NCBI GenBank assembly: GCA_010015745.1
Contig: ML978159.1
Coordinates: 558,001 to 622,000 of the forward strand
DNA length: 64,000 nucleotides
Reading direction: 5' to 3'
DNA from: Setomelanomma holmii
Taxonomy: Eukaryota > Ascomycota > Dothideomycetes > Pleosporales > Phaeosphaeriaceae
The notes below the pieces were generated by a model. The model did no database searches. It saw only the letters and a program-made list of their open reading frames with translations, and was not told the DNA's origin. Within the stretch, counting starts at the first letter, position 1. Every line of letters begins with the position of its first letter. This document shows positions 1 through 10,836 of the stretch, in pieces. Made by a program: the position numbers and the translations under genes.

Positions 1-189
1 ATCTCTTGCAATTCACCTGAACCTGACAGGTACCTACTCCTGTGCCTTTATGAGAGCTCACGACCATGGCGGAGCTTCTGAACACCCAACATCGTCAATC
101 AAGCGCATGAACTACAGCGCTCCTCCTTGGTAGACTCAACTCCAGCTCCGAAATACACACTCGCTGCCCCGTGCTCACCAAGATCCCAC

Positions 190-581
190 ATGGGTAAGAA
201 GTTCCGCAGGATCCTCCTCGCCTTCATCGACGCCATCCCGGACACCAAGCTAGAAGGCGGCTTGCCAGCATCACCAAGACTTTTTGGGAGGACGACAACT
301 ACCGACTGACATGCAGTGCGTAAGTGACTCTCATCCATCCAACCCTATTCGCCAATGCTAATACACATCTGTAGCTCACTACTAGCACACCTAAATGCTA
401 CAACCTACATGTCCAGGTCAGCAGGAATGCTCTATTCACGGCTGCCAAGTCGTGCAGGAAGCACGGCGCCAGCGTGGCCGAGGTCATCATGGCTGTTGAG
501 GTTCCGTTTTCAGCGGCCGTCATCAAGACTATGCTCAGGGAGAGCGTTGTTGAGTTTGGCGACAAGTCTGGCCGGTTCTGA
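190..581 (+). pseudogene. Small gene broken by a frameshift; relative of the gene at 16102
   Basis: The ATG at 190 opens a short product (MGKKFRRILLAFIDAIPDTK) matching the start of the intact gene at 16102 (FIDDIPDSKLEVG). After KLEGG the similarity jumps to another frame around 255-267 (ITKTFWEDDNYRLTC against the relative's VYRDRDLRLD). An intron from 320 (gtaagt) to 385 (ctactag) then joins in the new frame to a second exon with YNLHVQVSRNA and PFSAAVIKTMLRESVVEF, matching YNLQVQVNEA and PWSAQKIRDELKKSV in the relative. The stop is TGA at 579. Without the frame change the product ends at 307. No domain is recognised. A single-base assembly error is the main alternative to true decay. Expected intact length is about 107 residues. 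The relative has no intron at this place and carries a Lys/Gly-rich tail missing here. Confidence 0.55.
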
Positions 582-620
582 TGACTGGTGTCAACGTGTA
601 GAGCCGTGGTAGAGATTTAG

Positions 621-3017
621 AGTCATTGATTCCTCTTCTTTATTGCATTTCAATGGCGCTTTATACCCGAATGGCGTAGAATGGAGAAGACTACATGTGG
701 TTAGTGTAATGGAAAGTCAGAGTCGACGGAGCCTCTAAGACGTCTCCCAACATGTGCGGATGAAATCTGTAATGTTGATGGAGTAGCATGTCGGTCGTCA
801 ATGCATTGTCGTTGACGAAATTGAGCTTGCATTAGGCTTCTGAGGGCACCCTGGCTGGCGGTTGCTGACTTCATTCAGCCAAAGAAAGTACTCCCGTATC
901 TTCCTAGTATTCAGTGGCACTAAGCAGATGAGCTCAAAATATTACCAATCTCAATAATCTGGACAAGCTTACGGTGTGCCTTGCATTGACCACTTCCCAA
1001 CGCTAGCCTAAGGCTCAAACGTGCGATGTCTGAAATGGTGGTATCGTCCTGGTGAAGCAAATTTCTGTTTTGCGAATCGCGGATGAAGCCGTTAGCTAAA
1101 GATTGGCGGGGTAATAACGGTGCCTTTAATACAAGCCGATATGTGCAGTCCATGGGTGAGAAGAATCAGCTATTTAGAGTGGTCGATTTGGATTGATGAC
1201 TGAGTAGGCAAAGTCGCCAAGTCTCCGCATGAGTAGTAAGGTTGGACAATGGTTCGGCTGTAAAGGACTGACACAGGAGGTTTATCGAGGTGTTGACCGT
1301 GGTAAAGTCGTCTTCATGGAATAGCATGGTATGTTGTCGCGAGGAACAGGCAACGCCCTCGATGGTGGAACGCATAAATCGACATCCAAACCACCAAACT
1401 TGCCAACAACACCGCCATTTCCGCAGCCTCAGTCTGGAGCAATCGGTCCGTACCGGAGAAGGTACGTGGAGGTGTGTTGTTACAAATCTTTGCGCGCTCG
1501 CGAGCTCTTGCACAACGCGGGCATTCATCCGCCTGATGCATGACAAAACGTTTGCGTATGCGTGCTGGACGCGAGGGACGGTGATCGTTTCTGTGCCTCC
1601 TGCGGGTTTGATCTAGCGAGGCTGTTTTAATCCATTCACAGGAGCAGTGCATCCATTGGGCAACTTGAGCCTAATCCTTTCACCGTGCTGTGTACGTTGC
1701 ACAGCAGAGGACGTGCTGAAGTGGCTCGCTTCGTCGATACATTGCGCTGTTCTGAAGATCGATAGCGGACGCAAAGCGATCGCCACGAAGAGTGGTTCAG
1801 GGACCAGGCTAGCGGGTACCGTTTGATCTAATGGCCGCGACGGTCGCACAGTGGAGTCTGGCTGGCCTACCTTCGAACTTCAAGCGGAGTAGATCGCTGT
1901 CGCTACGATGCCGAGATGTGCATCTCGAGTGAAGCCGGGGATGGTGACTTGGCATGCAAGGAGAGTGTTGTCGTCTATGGCCGCGTGGTACTCGGCTAGG
2001 AATAAGGTTGGACTTGCACAACGTTGCACGAGCGGTCTCCAGATAGCTGGGATAGCATATCTGGACACACCGCATCTGCCGCAGACTGGCGACGACAACG
2101 CAGCGGGGTAGGTCCCTTACGCCGTCTCAGGGCACGATGCCGGTGTCATGCACTGGCACGACAGCAGCAGAGTCGTGGTCGAGATGCAGCGCTGAGAGGA
2201 GCTAGAGAGGGAAGGTGCATTCGTGTATGCACGCAGGCGCTGGTCCACTTTAGGTGCAGCTCTGGTGTCGCGCTCGCAGCAGCAAGGCCAGCTGCGCGCA
2301 ACCGGGCCGTGTAGTACAGTATCCGCGATACAGTGGGCCGCCGTCGACGTCGCAGTGCGCCGGCAACGTCTCTGCGCGCACAAGAGCTGCAAAGACGGGG
2401 CTTTCAGTGCTGCAACGCACAAGATGAGACGAGTCTGAGGGCTTTCGGAGAGATAATTTTAGCCGGCCAAGCTCATTTCGCGTCGTCAGGGACCATCCAA
2501 TCAGCATCGCGACAGCAGGCCGGCCCTGGTCCTTGCGCCGTCTTCTAGCGCGTCCGCTGCCGACGGGCCTCGTTGCGTGCTGATTCTGGTTCCCCCATGG
2601 CCTTCGCTGGTCTTTCTTTCACCCACGCCCCGTCGCAGCTCGCCCACCCCGTACGCTCCTTCTCGGTTGTGACTGCGCCTGGCCACTTCCCTTCTCAGAC
2701 CGATATCCCCACCGATACGGTCCCGGTTTAATCACTGTTGTCTGTACATACATCTGCCCCAGGGTCCCTATTCACTGTCGCGGATGGACTCGTGAAGCCT
2801 GCGCGTGTGTTGCTGGCCGTCCCGTCCTCGACGACGCCTCTTTCCCGCGGCCTCGACTTCAACACGGCTTATCGACAAGATTACCTGCACGCATCGAACA
2901 TCTACTCGGCCCACGATGCGCCAATGCCTGCGCAGCGACCGTGTTTGCGACCATCAACAACGCGATAACAGCCGCCGACCCGAACGTGCTACCCGTCGCC
3001 AAAAGCAAGCACCTGCC
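621..3017. other. Intergenic, no supported gene
   Basis: Many short open frames on both strands overlap one another, but none has a recognisable motif, a plausible ATG context or splice-linked extensions. The last 400 bases are rich in C and CT and probably hold the promoter and 5' leader of the gene starting at 3018. Confidence 0.5.
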
Positions 3018-4865
3018 ATGACGAAGGGCGCCGTCTTCCTCTCTGTCCTCGCTGCCTCCCTACCTGTGTCAATGGCTCAATCGAACTGCATCTCGCTCCA
3101 GGGCTCAACTGCGTGTCCGGCCTTTGGCTCGGCCTCCATCAGCACGAACTTGACAGGCGATTTGTACGTGTAACCTCACGGCAGACGGCAGCTTCTCGCT
3201 AACAGCCATGTTCCAGCTCCTTCCTCGCATTCGTAAGTAACGTACAGTCCTTCGACGACCGGTTACGGAATTACATCGCAACCACGTATTCGCAGAAACA
3301 GTCAGTCTCTTCCCCTGTTAGCCAGTATAGAATCCGGCGTAATTGTGGATGCTAATTGGTCCGTAGATATCAAGATATCTTGGGATGCTCGAGCGTCAAC
3401 CTGACCAACACAACCACGCTGTATGCCCGATACACGACGACAGTTCTCTGCAATGCCATTGTGCAGAACTCGAAACAGCCATGCGGGCTGAACAACGCCA
3501 ACTCGATACCATTGTGCGCTGGTGCATGTGTAAGCAGTCTTCTCGAATTACGCCGTGCGATCAAAAATAGCTAATCTTTTGCAGGCCGACTTCGCTGTGA
3601 GCGAGCAGGTCATAGTATCGACCCCGAGTCTGTGTGGCACACCCGGAAACAACGCCGTGCCTCAGATCCGGGCAGACTTCACGCGCTGCTCTAATCCGTC
3701 AGAAGCACTCAGCGGAAACTGTATCGCTGCCGTCAACAACGAGCCCACCGAATGCGGCTACCAAGGCAATCTGCAAGGACTATGCTCGTACTGCGCAGAT
3801 AGTACCGTCAACTCGACAAGCTCCTGCTGTGTCAACGCGAACGTGAACAACCGATGCGCCGGAGTAACGCTGCCGACCACAAGTTCCATGCCACCACTAT
3901 TTCCCTCTAGCACATCGTCTAGTCGCTCGTCGGCCACAGGCACGGCCGCAGCTGGTGTAGGCGCCTCTGGAACTGGTCTTTCTGGCGGTGCCATTGCCGG
4001 CATCGTCATCGGTTCGCTCGTTGGTGCTGCGCTTATCCTTGCTGCGGTGATCTTCTGCTGTATTGCCATGAGGAAGCGAAAGCATAGCCAGGCTGGCAGC
4101 GTCTTCAACACACCATCACCTACGCGCCAATCTCTCAAGGGTCTGCCCATGAGCTATGGAGGTGATGGCCACTCCCCAGCCACCATCCTTCCCGGTGCTC
4201 GTGTGCAGCGCATGTCTGCGCTCGAAGGATCAACATCATCCGGGAACCAAAGTGAAAGAGCAGGTGGTGGTGTTTTATCTGCATTCGGTGGTTCTCAGGT
4301 TGGTGCTTACGATTCTCCAGAGACGATTCGCGGACATCTCGCGGGTGCACTACCCCAACGTCAAGGATCGCTCTCCAGTCACTCCGCTCTTGGTTCTAGT
4401 ACGACCTCACCAAACTCCGGATCTGATCAAGGGCGCAACTTCTCTAGTCCAGATGGCGTCGCTTCTGGTCAGTCCGAGCAACTGCAGTTCTTCAAAGACT
4501 ACTACTCGCAGGACGACATCCATCCCAACGACACCGTCGCTACGCTCTGGGCATACCAACCGCGCGCTGGTGACGAATTCGAGCTGGAGAGGGGCGACAT
4601 GCTCAAGGTCGTCGGTATCTGGGACGACGGCTGGGCGACCGGTGTTAGACTGACCGAGTCTGCCGAACAATGGGAAGCACGAAAAGCCGAACAACGCGAC
4701 TCGGGCGTGAGCAACGGCAGCAGACGATCGAGAGGAGAGGTCGACAGCGAGATCAAAGCATTCCCTCTCGTGTGTGTGTGCTTACCGCAGCACTGGCGTA
4801 AGACCATCGAGGGTGACAGCACAGACACAGGGCGCAGCGGAGGTGGTCCACCACCAAGCCCCTAG
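3018..4865 (+). CDS. Single-pass membrane protein with Cys-rich ectodomain and cytoplasmic SH3 domain
   Basis: Four exons: 3018-3163, 3217-3300, 3367-3529 and 3585-4865, giving 557 residues. The protein starts with a signal peptide (MTKGAVFLSVLAASLPVSMA). A Cys-rich extracellular region of about 240 residues follows, then a Ser/Thr/Gly-rich stalk, one membrane segment near residues 265-290 (GIVIGSLVGAALILAAVIF, then CCIAMRKRK as a stop-transfer), and a long Ser-rich cytoplasmic tail. The C-terminus is an SH3 fold: VATLWAYQPRAGDEFELERGD, the DDGW core, and FPLVCVCLP as the last strand. An insert of about 40 polar residues separates DDGWATGV from AFPLV. The layout suggests a surface sensor or a cell-wall-linked scaffold that recruits proline-rich partners; that role is inferred. 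Intron 2-3 boundaries are supported by frame continuity through CGLNNAN and ADFAVSEQ. I know no named orthologue. Confidence 0.85.
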
Positions 4866-6426
4866 TGATGTCTCTGTTGTTCATCCTGTTGACTTTTCCT
4901 AGTCGTTTCTATCACGTCAGAATCGCTGGATGCCTCGCCGCCCCAAGCAAAACAGGTTCGAAAAGACTCCATGGCTCCGCATACGCAATGCAAGTCATGC
5001 CCTCGACCTCTGCCGGGCCGTCCTTCTTCGGGCTCCAGCACGCTCCTCAACTCATCATACAAACACTAACGCCGTTACGATGATGGCCACGCTTTTCGCC
5101 GACGTCAACTCCTGATTCCAGTACATGAAATCTTCATACCAGTTTCGACCTTGTTGCATACTGTACAGCATTGCTTCGTTCGACGCATACGACCGCGAAG
5201 TTCATCAGCCTTGGTTTTCGTCTCAAAGTAATCGACTACCTCCACGAAGTACTCCCGCTTCTCCACGGCCGAAACACTCGACTTTTTCTTAATAATAATA
5301 CGCTCACTCACCGCTTGTTGCACGGTCACATGCAACCACCCTCCTTATAACAATAATCACGCCCATGTTGTCGAGCGGCCTGATCACATCCGACGTACTG
5401 TTCTATACCCAGTCGCGAGTTTCTACTCTTGTGACAAAACGTTTTTCATTTCGCAAGTGGGGGGAGTGTGGCTATGTATATACGACAGGTTTAGTGGATC
5501 CTGAGGCCGCACTCCGGGAAATGGGTAATTCTATCTTGATGCTTTTCTATGATATCCCGCCTTTATTTGGAAGGGGGTTTGGATAGGGGGGAGGGTTGGA
5601 TTGTGGTTGGGGTGGTTTGTGTTGTCGCGAAGGAGGTTAGGGATGTTGTGTGCTGAATTGGATAGGATAGCTGGGGAAATGGAATATCGAACACATTGAT
5701 ACCTGAACTGCACAGAAACTGCGTGAATGTGATAGTCTGGACGTATACACCGTGCCAGCATCTCCTACAAGTCAGTGAGACACAGCAGACAGCACTCACG
5801 CGAGTCAACATGGCTCTCAACAAATCTACAACACTGTCACACCTCTAGGCTCTGAGATTCTTCTTGCAACCAACCTTTCGAAGTTGCGCGTATACCTTCG
5901 CGCGATACCCAACGTGCAAATTCGTAAAACGCACGAAGACGTTCCCGACACTCGTAGACTGCGGACATTCGTTCCCTCAAACATATTTAATACTCCTAAT
6001 AGTAGGAGGAATATACCCCACCCCATGCCATTTTCGCACCGCTTTCCGCGTTCAGTCGGAGAATTTGGAAAGGTGAAACGGCCGTGCGTTGGCAAACGAT
6101 AGCCGCGAAGCGAAGTATATAATGATGGCAATATACTATGATAAGCAACATCGCATGTCAATAACATCGTATGGCAGAGTATGGAAATGTACACCGGATA
6201 CGTGCGAGCAGTGCATGAAGGGACTACGTCAAAAGGTGTGATTTGCTAACTTTTGGAATTTGGTTGTTTGGTATATTTTGGAAGTAATTCATATACCACT
6301 TTATCCTGGTGAGCATGCTTGCTTGCGAGCCTTAGGACCTGTTCATGGCCCGATGAACTTTATTTGCTTTTTCCACATATACACTGGCGAACATACACCC
6401 CTCCCCCTTCCCGCACATCTCACTCC
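4866..6426. other. Intergenic between convergent genes, no supported gene
   Basis: Holds the 3' flanks of the SH3 protein and the zinc-finger gene. It contains a G-run cluster at 5573-5614 and a strongly pyrimidine-rich stretch at about 6370-6480. Open frames here lack motifs. Confidence 0.5.
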
Positions 6427-8500
6427 CTAAGCCCTCCCTTTCCTCCTTCCCTTCCCCTTAACACCCTCCCCCTCCCGCCTATGCCACTCCTCAATCTCCC
6501 TCCTCACACCCTCCCTATACACCCTATACGCCTCACTTCCCTCCTCCAACAGCTTAGCACAATGCCCACTGCGCCGCAAATGCCTCTTCAAATTCTCCCA
6601 CCTACAATCCGGCTTGAACGTGCACCCTGAGTGCGGACACCGGTACGGTCTAAGGGTCTGATGCGTGCGCTCGTGTTTAGACAGATTGCTCGAGTCTGCA
6701 CATGTAAAGTCGCAGAAGCGGCATTTATGCGGTTTCTTGCCCTCGTGCAGGGCCGAGATGTGTGTTTGGAGCTGCGTGTGGGTTGTGGTGGTGTACCCGC
6801 AGCGGTCGCATATGTAGGGGCGTTCGCCGGTGTGGGTGCGCTCGTGGTTGTCTTTGGCTTGGTTTGTGGCGAAGGTCTTTGTGCAGGAGGGGAAGGTGCA
6901 GGCGTAGGGCCGGTAGCCAGCGTGGCCGAGCAGGTGGCGGGATAATTTGGAGCGTTGTTTGAAGTCCTTTGAGGAGGCGTCGCAGGACTCCCAGCTGCAG
7001 AAGCAGGAGGTGCAGGTGTCAATGTGGGCAGATTTGGCGTGTGCGTGGAGAGCGGCGGGGGTGGGGAAGGAGGCGAGGCAGAGGATGCCAGGGGCGTGTT
7101 GCCTAGAACGGTGTTAGAAATTGCGGTTGGGGTCAAAGCTAGAGGTTTTCGCGGCATTTTGTGGACAATGATCGTCGAGGACGAAATGCGGTGAGGAGAG
7201 TCAGGCATACGTACCATCTGCAAATGTGCTGTTGATTGTCTCTTGATTCTGTGGTGGCAGCAGTGGTATCGCGCAGAGCTGAGGTAGGTTTGAGCTCCTG
7301 CTGAACAGCGGAGGCAAGAAAGTCGAGCTTGCTGGCTCCGATCATGTCAGGGAATGGCGTAGACAGGGTCGGATCCACAAACATCCAGGAGTTGTCGTTG
7401 AAGCCAATATCGATGTTAGCACCGAATGGCGTTGTAGTTGCCGGACTGGTAGGATTACTCGAGAGTGCAAAGCTCATGAAATTATTCGCGAGACCGTTTC
7501 CTTGGGAGATCGAGGCGTTCCATAAATCCAGCTGACTAGGAGACGCTGATGGGCATTCTCCACATGCTCGCTTTGGACCATGACAACACGAGTTGTCGAT
7601 GTGACAGTGATCTGCCGAGACACCAAGAAAGCAGCTCGAGAAGTTCGACGGGCCAGGCGAGGTCTCGTTAGTAAAGGTACTCTCTAACGACGTAAAGTTG
7701 CTGTGAGATAGTGCTGGTGTTGGAGCGCTCGACGCTTGAGTAGCCGTGTCGCCGCTGTTATGGGTGAAGCCATGATCATTCGAAAAGCAAGGATAGGTCT
7801 CGAACGTTGCAAGGCTCTGGTTGTTCTCGTGATAGCCTTCCTGGAAGTGACACGGAGCGTTGTCGTAACAAAAGATAGTACCAGTAGTCGTAGGCGCGGT
7901 GTGTGCGAAGTGGCACTCGTTGTTCGGATCGCCTAGTGGGCAAGGCTGAGTGTCGCACTTCTGGCAAAAGCATGGCTTTTCTGGACAGGACAACTTTGTG
8001 CAATCAGGGTCGACGCACCCATCTGTACACTCTGTCTCCTTCTGCTCGCAATGTGGATCCCAGCACGGATCAGGAGTTCCACATTCGGGTTCCGGGCAAG
8101 GCACTGCGCAGTCTGGAGGGCAAGGAGCATCGAGGTTGCACTCTTGGCAGAACTTTTCGAAGCAATCGTCCGGGAACTGACAGTCGACATCGATGTCACT
8201 CTCAGCGGCGACACTCTCATAAGACCCGACCGCTCTCCGCTTGGTCGGACGAGTGGTCGCTGAGCAAAGTTCCGGGCACTGTGGACAACACAGTGTCGGA
8301 TCAATACGTTCAGCGCCGTCTCGACTCACAGCAATACTAGAGCTCGGGCCTGTCGACCCCGCCAGTTCTGTGAGTCCATCCGTGACACGTTTTGATCCTG
8401 CTATCGCAGCAGGCGTCGAAAACATGGCATCGGTGGCCCAGAAGAACGGATCCTCTCCAAAAGTCGAGTCTCGATCAGATTCTACCTGCTCGTTAGCCAT
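6427..8500 (-). CDS. C2H2 zinc-finger protein with Cys-rich N-terminal half
   Basis: Two exons: 8500-7215 and 7102-6427, giving 653 residues. The intron (gtacgt...ttctag, 112 bases) splits the first finger: HICRW in exon 1 joins CLASFPTPAALHAHAKSAH in exon 2, the long-spaced type seen in GLI/ZIC-like first fingers. Further fingers follow: YACTFPSCTKTF with H-x4-H, YICDRCGYTT, HKCRFCDFTCADSSNLSKH and YRCPHSGCTF, joined by TGERPY-type linkers. Residues about 110-220 contain many short C-x2-5-C units (PEPECGTPDPCWDPHC, CTDGCVDPDC, CFCQKC) not typical of a DNA-binding domain. The longer frame upstream to 8626 begins with GTG, so the first ATG at 8500 is chosen. A nuclear transcription regulator is likely; target genes are unknown. 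Confidence 0.85.
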
Positions 8501-9364
8501 GTTGAGTGGTTCGTGGATAGCCCCAAGGCAGTTTCCGTCGTGAAGAATAACCGAAATGAAATCCACGTGCCCGAGACCATCACAGTACTCTATCACGTCA
8601 CTGCGAATATCTGGAGAGAGGGGCACGGTGAAAAGGATGAAAGTGGCCGCACTTACACCTACAGTCTCAGCGACTATTGTGATGGAATTTCAGGGCATTT
8701 GGAGCAGTGACACGGCAGCAGTGAGAATAAGTCGAAGTTTTGTCCGCAAGAGTGAAAGCGGGATGAAGTTCTTAGACGAATGAGCTAGTCCGCGGCAACT
8801 GTGATTGGGTAGCTGCCGTGTGGCATGTCAAACTCGTGGGTCGCACCTGCCTACAAACATTGACGTAGTCACGATATTTTTCATTACCTTAGACCTTTGC
8901 GACCCGTCCTCGAAAGATTATTGAAGTCATCCAGAAGTCATCCTTTACCATGCTCATGCGTCCAAAAGCTGAGGAAGGGCGAGCCAATGCCTCGGCGACT
9001 TTGGTGCATTCCACAAACCCACCTTGCGACTTGACGTTTGCGGTCCAGCAGCCAACACGAATAAGACAAAACATGATCAAATATGAGCAGTAACATGAGA
9101 AAGGAAAGGATGGCCATCGAACAGTCGATTATTCTCCAGTCTAAAGGACATTTTCAGCTGCATCCCGAGTGCCTAGTCCTTGGCGCATCTCACGACCGGT
9201 TCATCGGCAGCACAGCCCAGCCACTCGATCCCCCACCACGAGGCTGCCACACTTCTCTCCACAAACCTCACCTCCGCACACCTCCCATTCGCCTCAGCCA
9301 CACCTCTCCACACCAACCCTCCTACCCCCTCTACCATCCCATCTGAGTTCAGACGATAACATCA
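8501..9364. other. Divergent promoter region, no supported gene
   Basis: Lies between the start of the zinc-finger gene (leftward) and the small protein at 9365 (rightward). The last 200 bases are C- and CA-rich, as expected for a fungal 5' leader. Confidence 0.5.
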
Positions 9365-9960
9365 ATGGGCAACCTCTGCGGCAAGCAATCCAAAGATAAC
9401 TTCGAGGGGCAAGGGCGGACCCTGGACTCCGCGCCCGCACCAGCGACCAAAGCGTCTGTACCCCCCAATGTCGCGAGCGCACCGAAAATAAAGGTTGGAG
9501 GACCAGACAGGACATTAGGGCCCAGTAATGCGGTGGATGATGCAAGAGTGGCAGCCGCAGCTGCAGCAGAGGTGCGTACTTTGAGCTCTGCACGTACATT
9601 CAAGAGGATGGCACCACAACCCATGATGACACGGGTTTGGGTGTGAGAGGACGTCATGCGATAGTCACATGAGCGATGAATCCAGTGGGACGCGACTAGA
9701 TGAGGATCTTCTGCAAGGTTCCACCAGGTAACGTCCCACTGGAGCTGAACTCGTGCATCACATCGTCATCTACTGCATACAAGTGCACTTGCTGACATCC
9801 ACTACAGGCGCGGAATAACAAAGTCCCTACCGGAGATCTACAACAGAGACTCGTGAGAGAGAAGCGACTGAAGAGAGACGAGTGGCTGCAACAAGCAGCG
9901 AACGATACCCAGAGAGCACGGGCAGCTGATCAGGCAAAGGAGATACAGAACTATAATTGA
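9365..9960 (+). CDS. Small probably N-myristoylated protein (MGNLCGKQ)
   Basis: Two exons, 9365-9571 and 9808-9960, give 119 residues. The N-terminus MGNLCGKQSK is a strong N-myristoylation signal (Gly2, Ser/Lys downstream) with a nearby Cys5 that could be palmitoylated, so membrane anchoring is likely. The middle is Pro/Ala-rich with a KVGGPDRTLGPSN stretch. The second exon is a highly charged helix (LVREKRLKRDEWLQQAAND) ending in EIQNYN. The 236-base intron is long for this window; the boundaries gtgcgt and ctacag keep the frame, and GCTGAC upstream fits a branch point. Similar short MGNLCGK proteins occur in filamentous fungi to my knowledge, without a known function. Confidence 0.75.
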
Positions 9961-10836
9961 GGAACCCAGGGCTTCGGACGGAAAGAAGGAGGAATATCTA
10001 GGGAAGTGCCGACAGATGACTATGTCTGGAATATCATGAATGACGACTTTGGTGAATCGAAAGCGCCGGCTTGGTGACATTGGGCTATGCATGGAACAGG
10101 GCGTTTCTGGGATTGGTTTGTTATTATGAGTTGATGGATTTTTATCATGTCGTTGACAAACACAAAATGCCTGCGCCTATTCCTGTGATCCTTATCCCGC
10201 TCTTCACGACAGTCGACTCTGAGCAATGTGGCAAACACCAGCAGGCAGAAAGCATCATACAAACGATGTGCTAGGACAATACGAAGATTTATACGTTGAA
10301 TCAAAAGGCATAGACCTCATTGTATAGATCAGCAGGGTTTCTGGAAGCTGAAAGTTGGAAGGCGGACTGTGACCTGCAGGTAGCAACGCGGGCGTGGTCG
10401 CGCAGTGGGAAGGCGTAGGGGCTGAGCCCGGTTAGCGCCCGGCCAGCGCCACGGCGCTTGCTGCCTTCTACCTCCTATAAGAAAGAATACCAGGGTATAG
10501 TACTCAGTTTGTGCCCATGTGCTTGTGCAACGAACAACTTGAGCCCCTCTTTTCAACGCGCGACAAGTCTGGGCGCAAAACTGACAAGAACAGGGTAGAG
10601 TATCGAGAAGCTGTAGATGAAAATGGGCTTCACTTGAGTCATTTCGAAAAGGACGACTTCTGAGTGGAGTAAGAAGTTGTGCGAGCTACCCCTGTCATTT
10701 AATCTCGAAGACGATAATATGCAGTACAGCCTCGCACAAGCCATCGCAGGCAGCCATCTTGATAAGATGCAGACGATCTCTAACCCCAACCTGTCTGCGA
10801 TTTCTGCTTTCGCGTCGAAGCATCGATGCAGTAGCT
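9961..10836. other. Intergenic, no supported gene
   Basis: Upstream of the HET/NB-ARC gene. A frame open from 10759 in that gene's reading frame begins with TTG, so it is treated as leader. Confidence 0.45.

Noticed and set aside
6588..7223. 211-residue frame rich in Thr, Pro and Ala
   Set aside because: It is a wrong-frame reading of the zinc-finger exon; the correct frame shows the C2H2 fingers.
8500..8626. N-terminal extension of the zinc-finger protein
   Set aside because: The extended frame starts with GTG, not ATG; the first ATG is at 8500.
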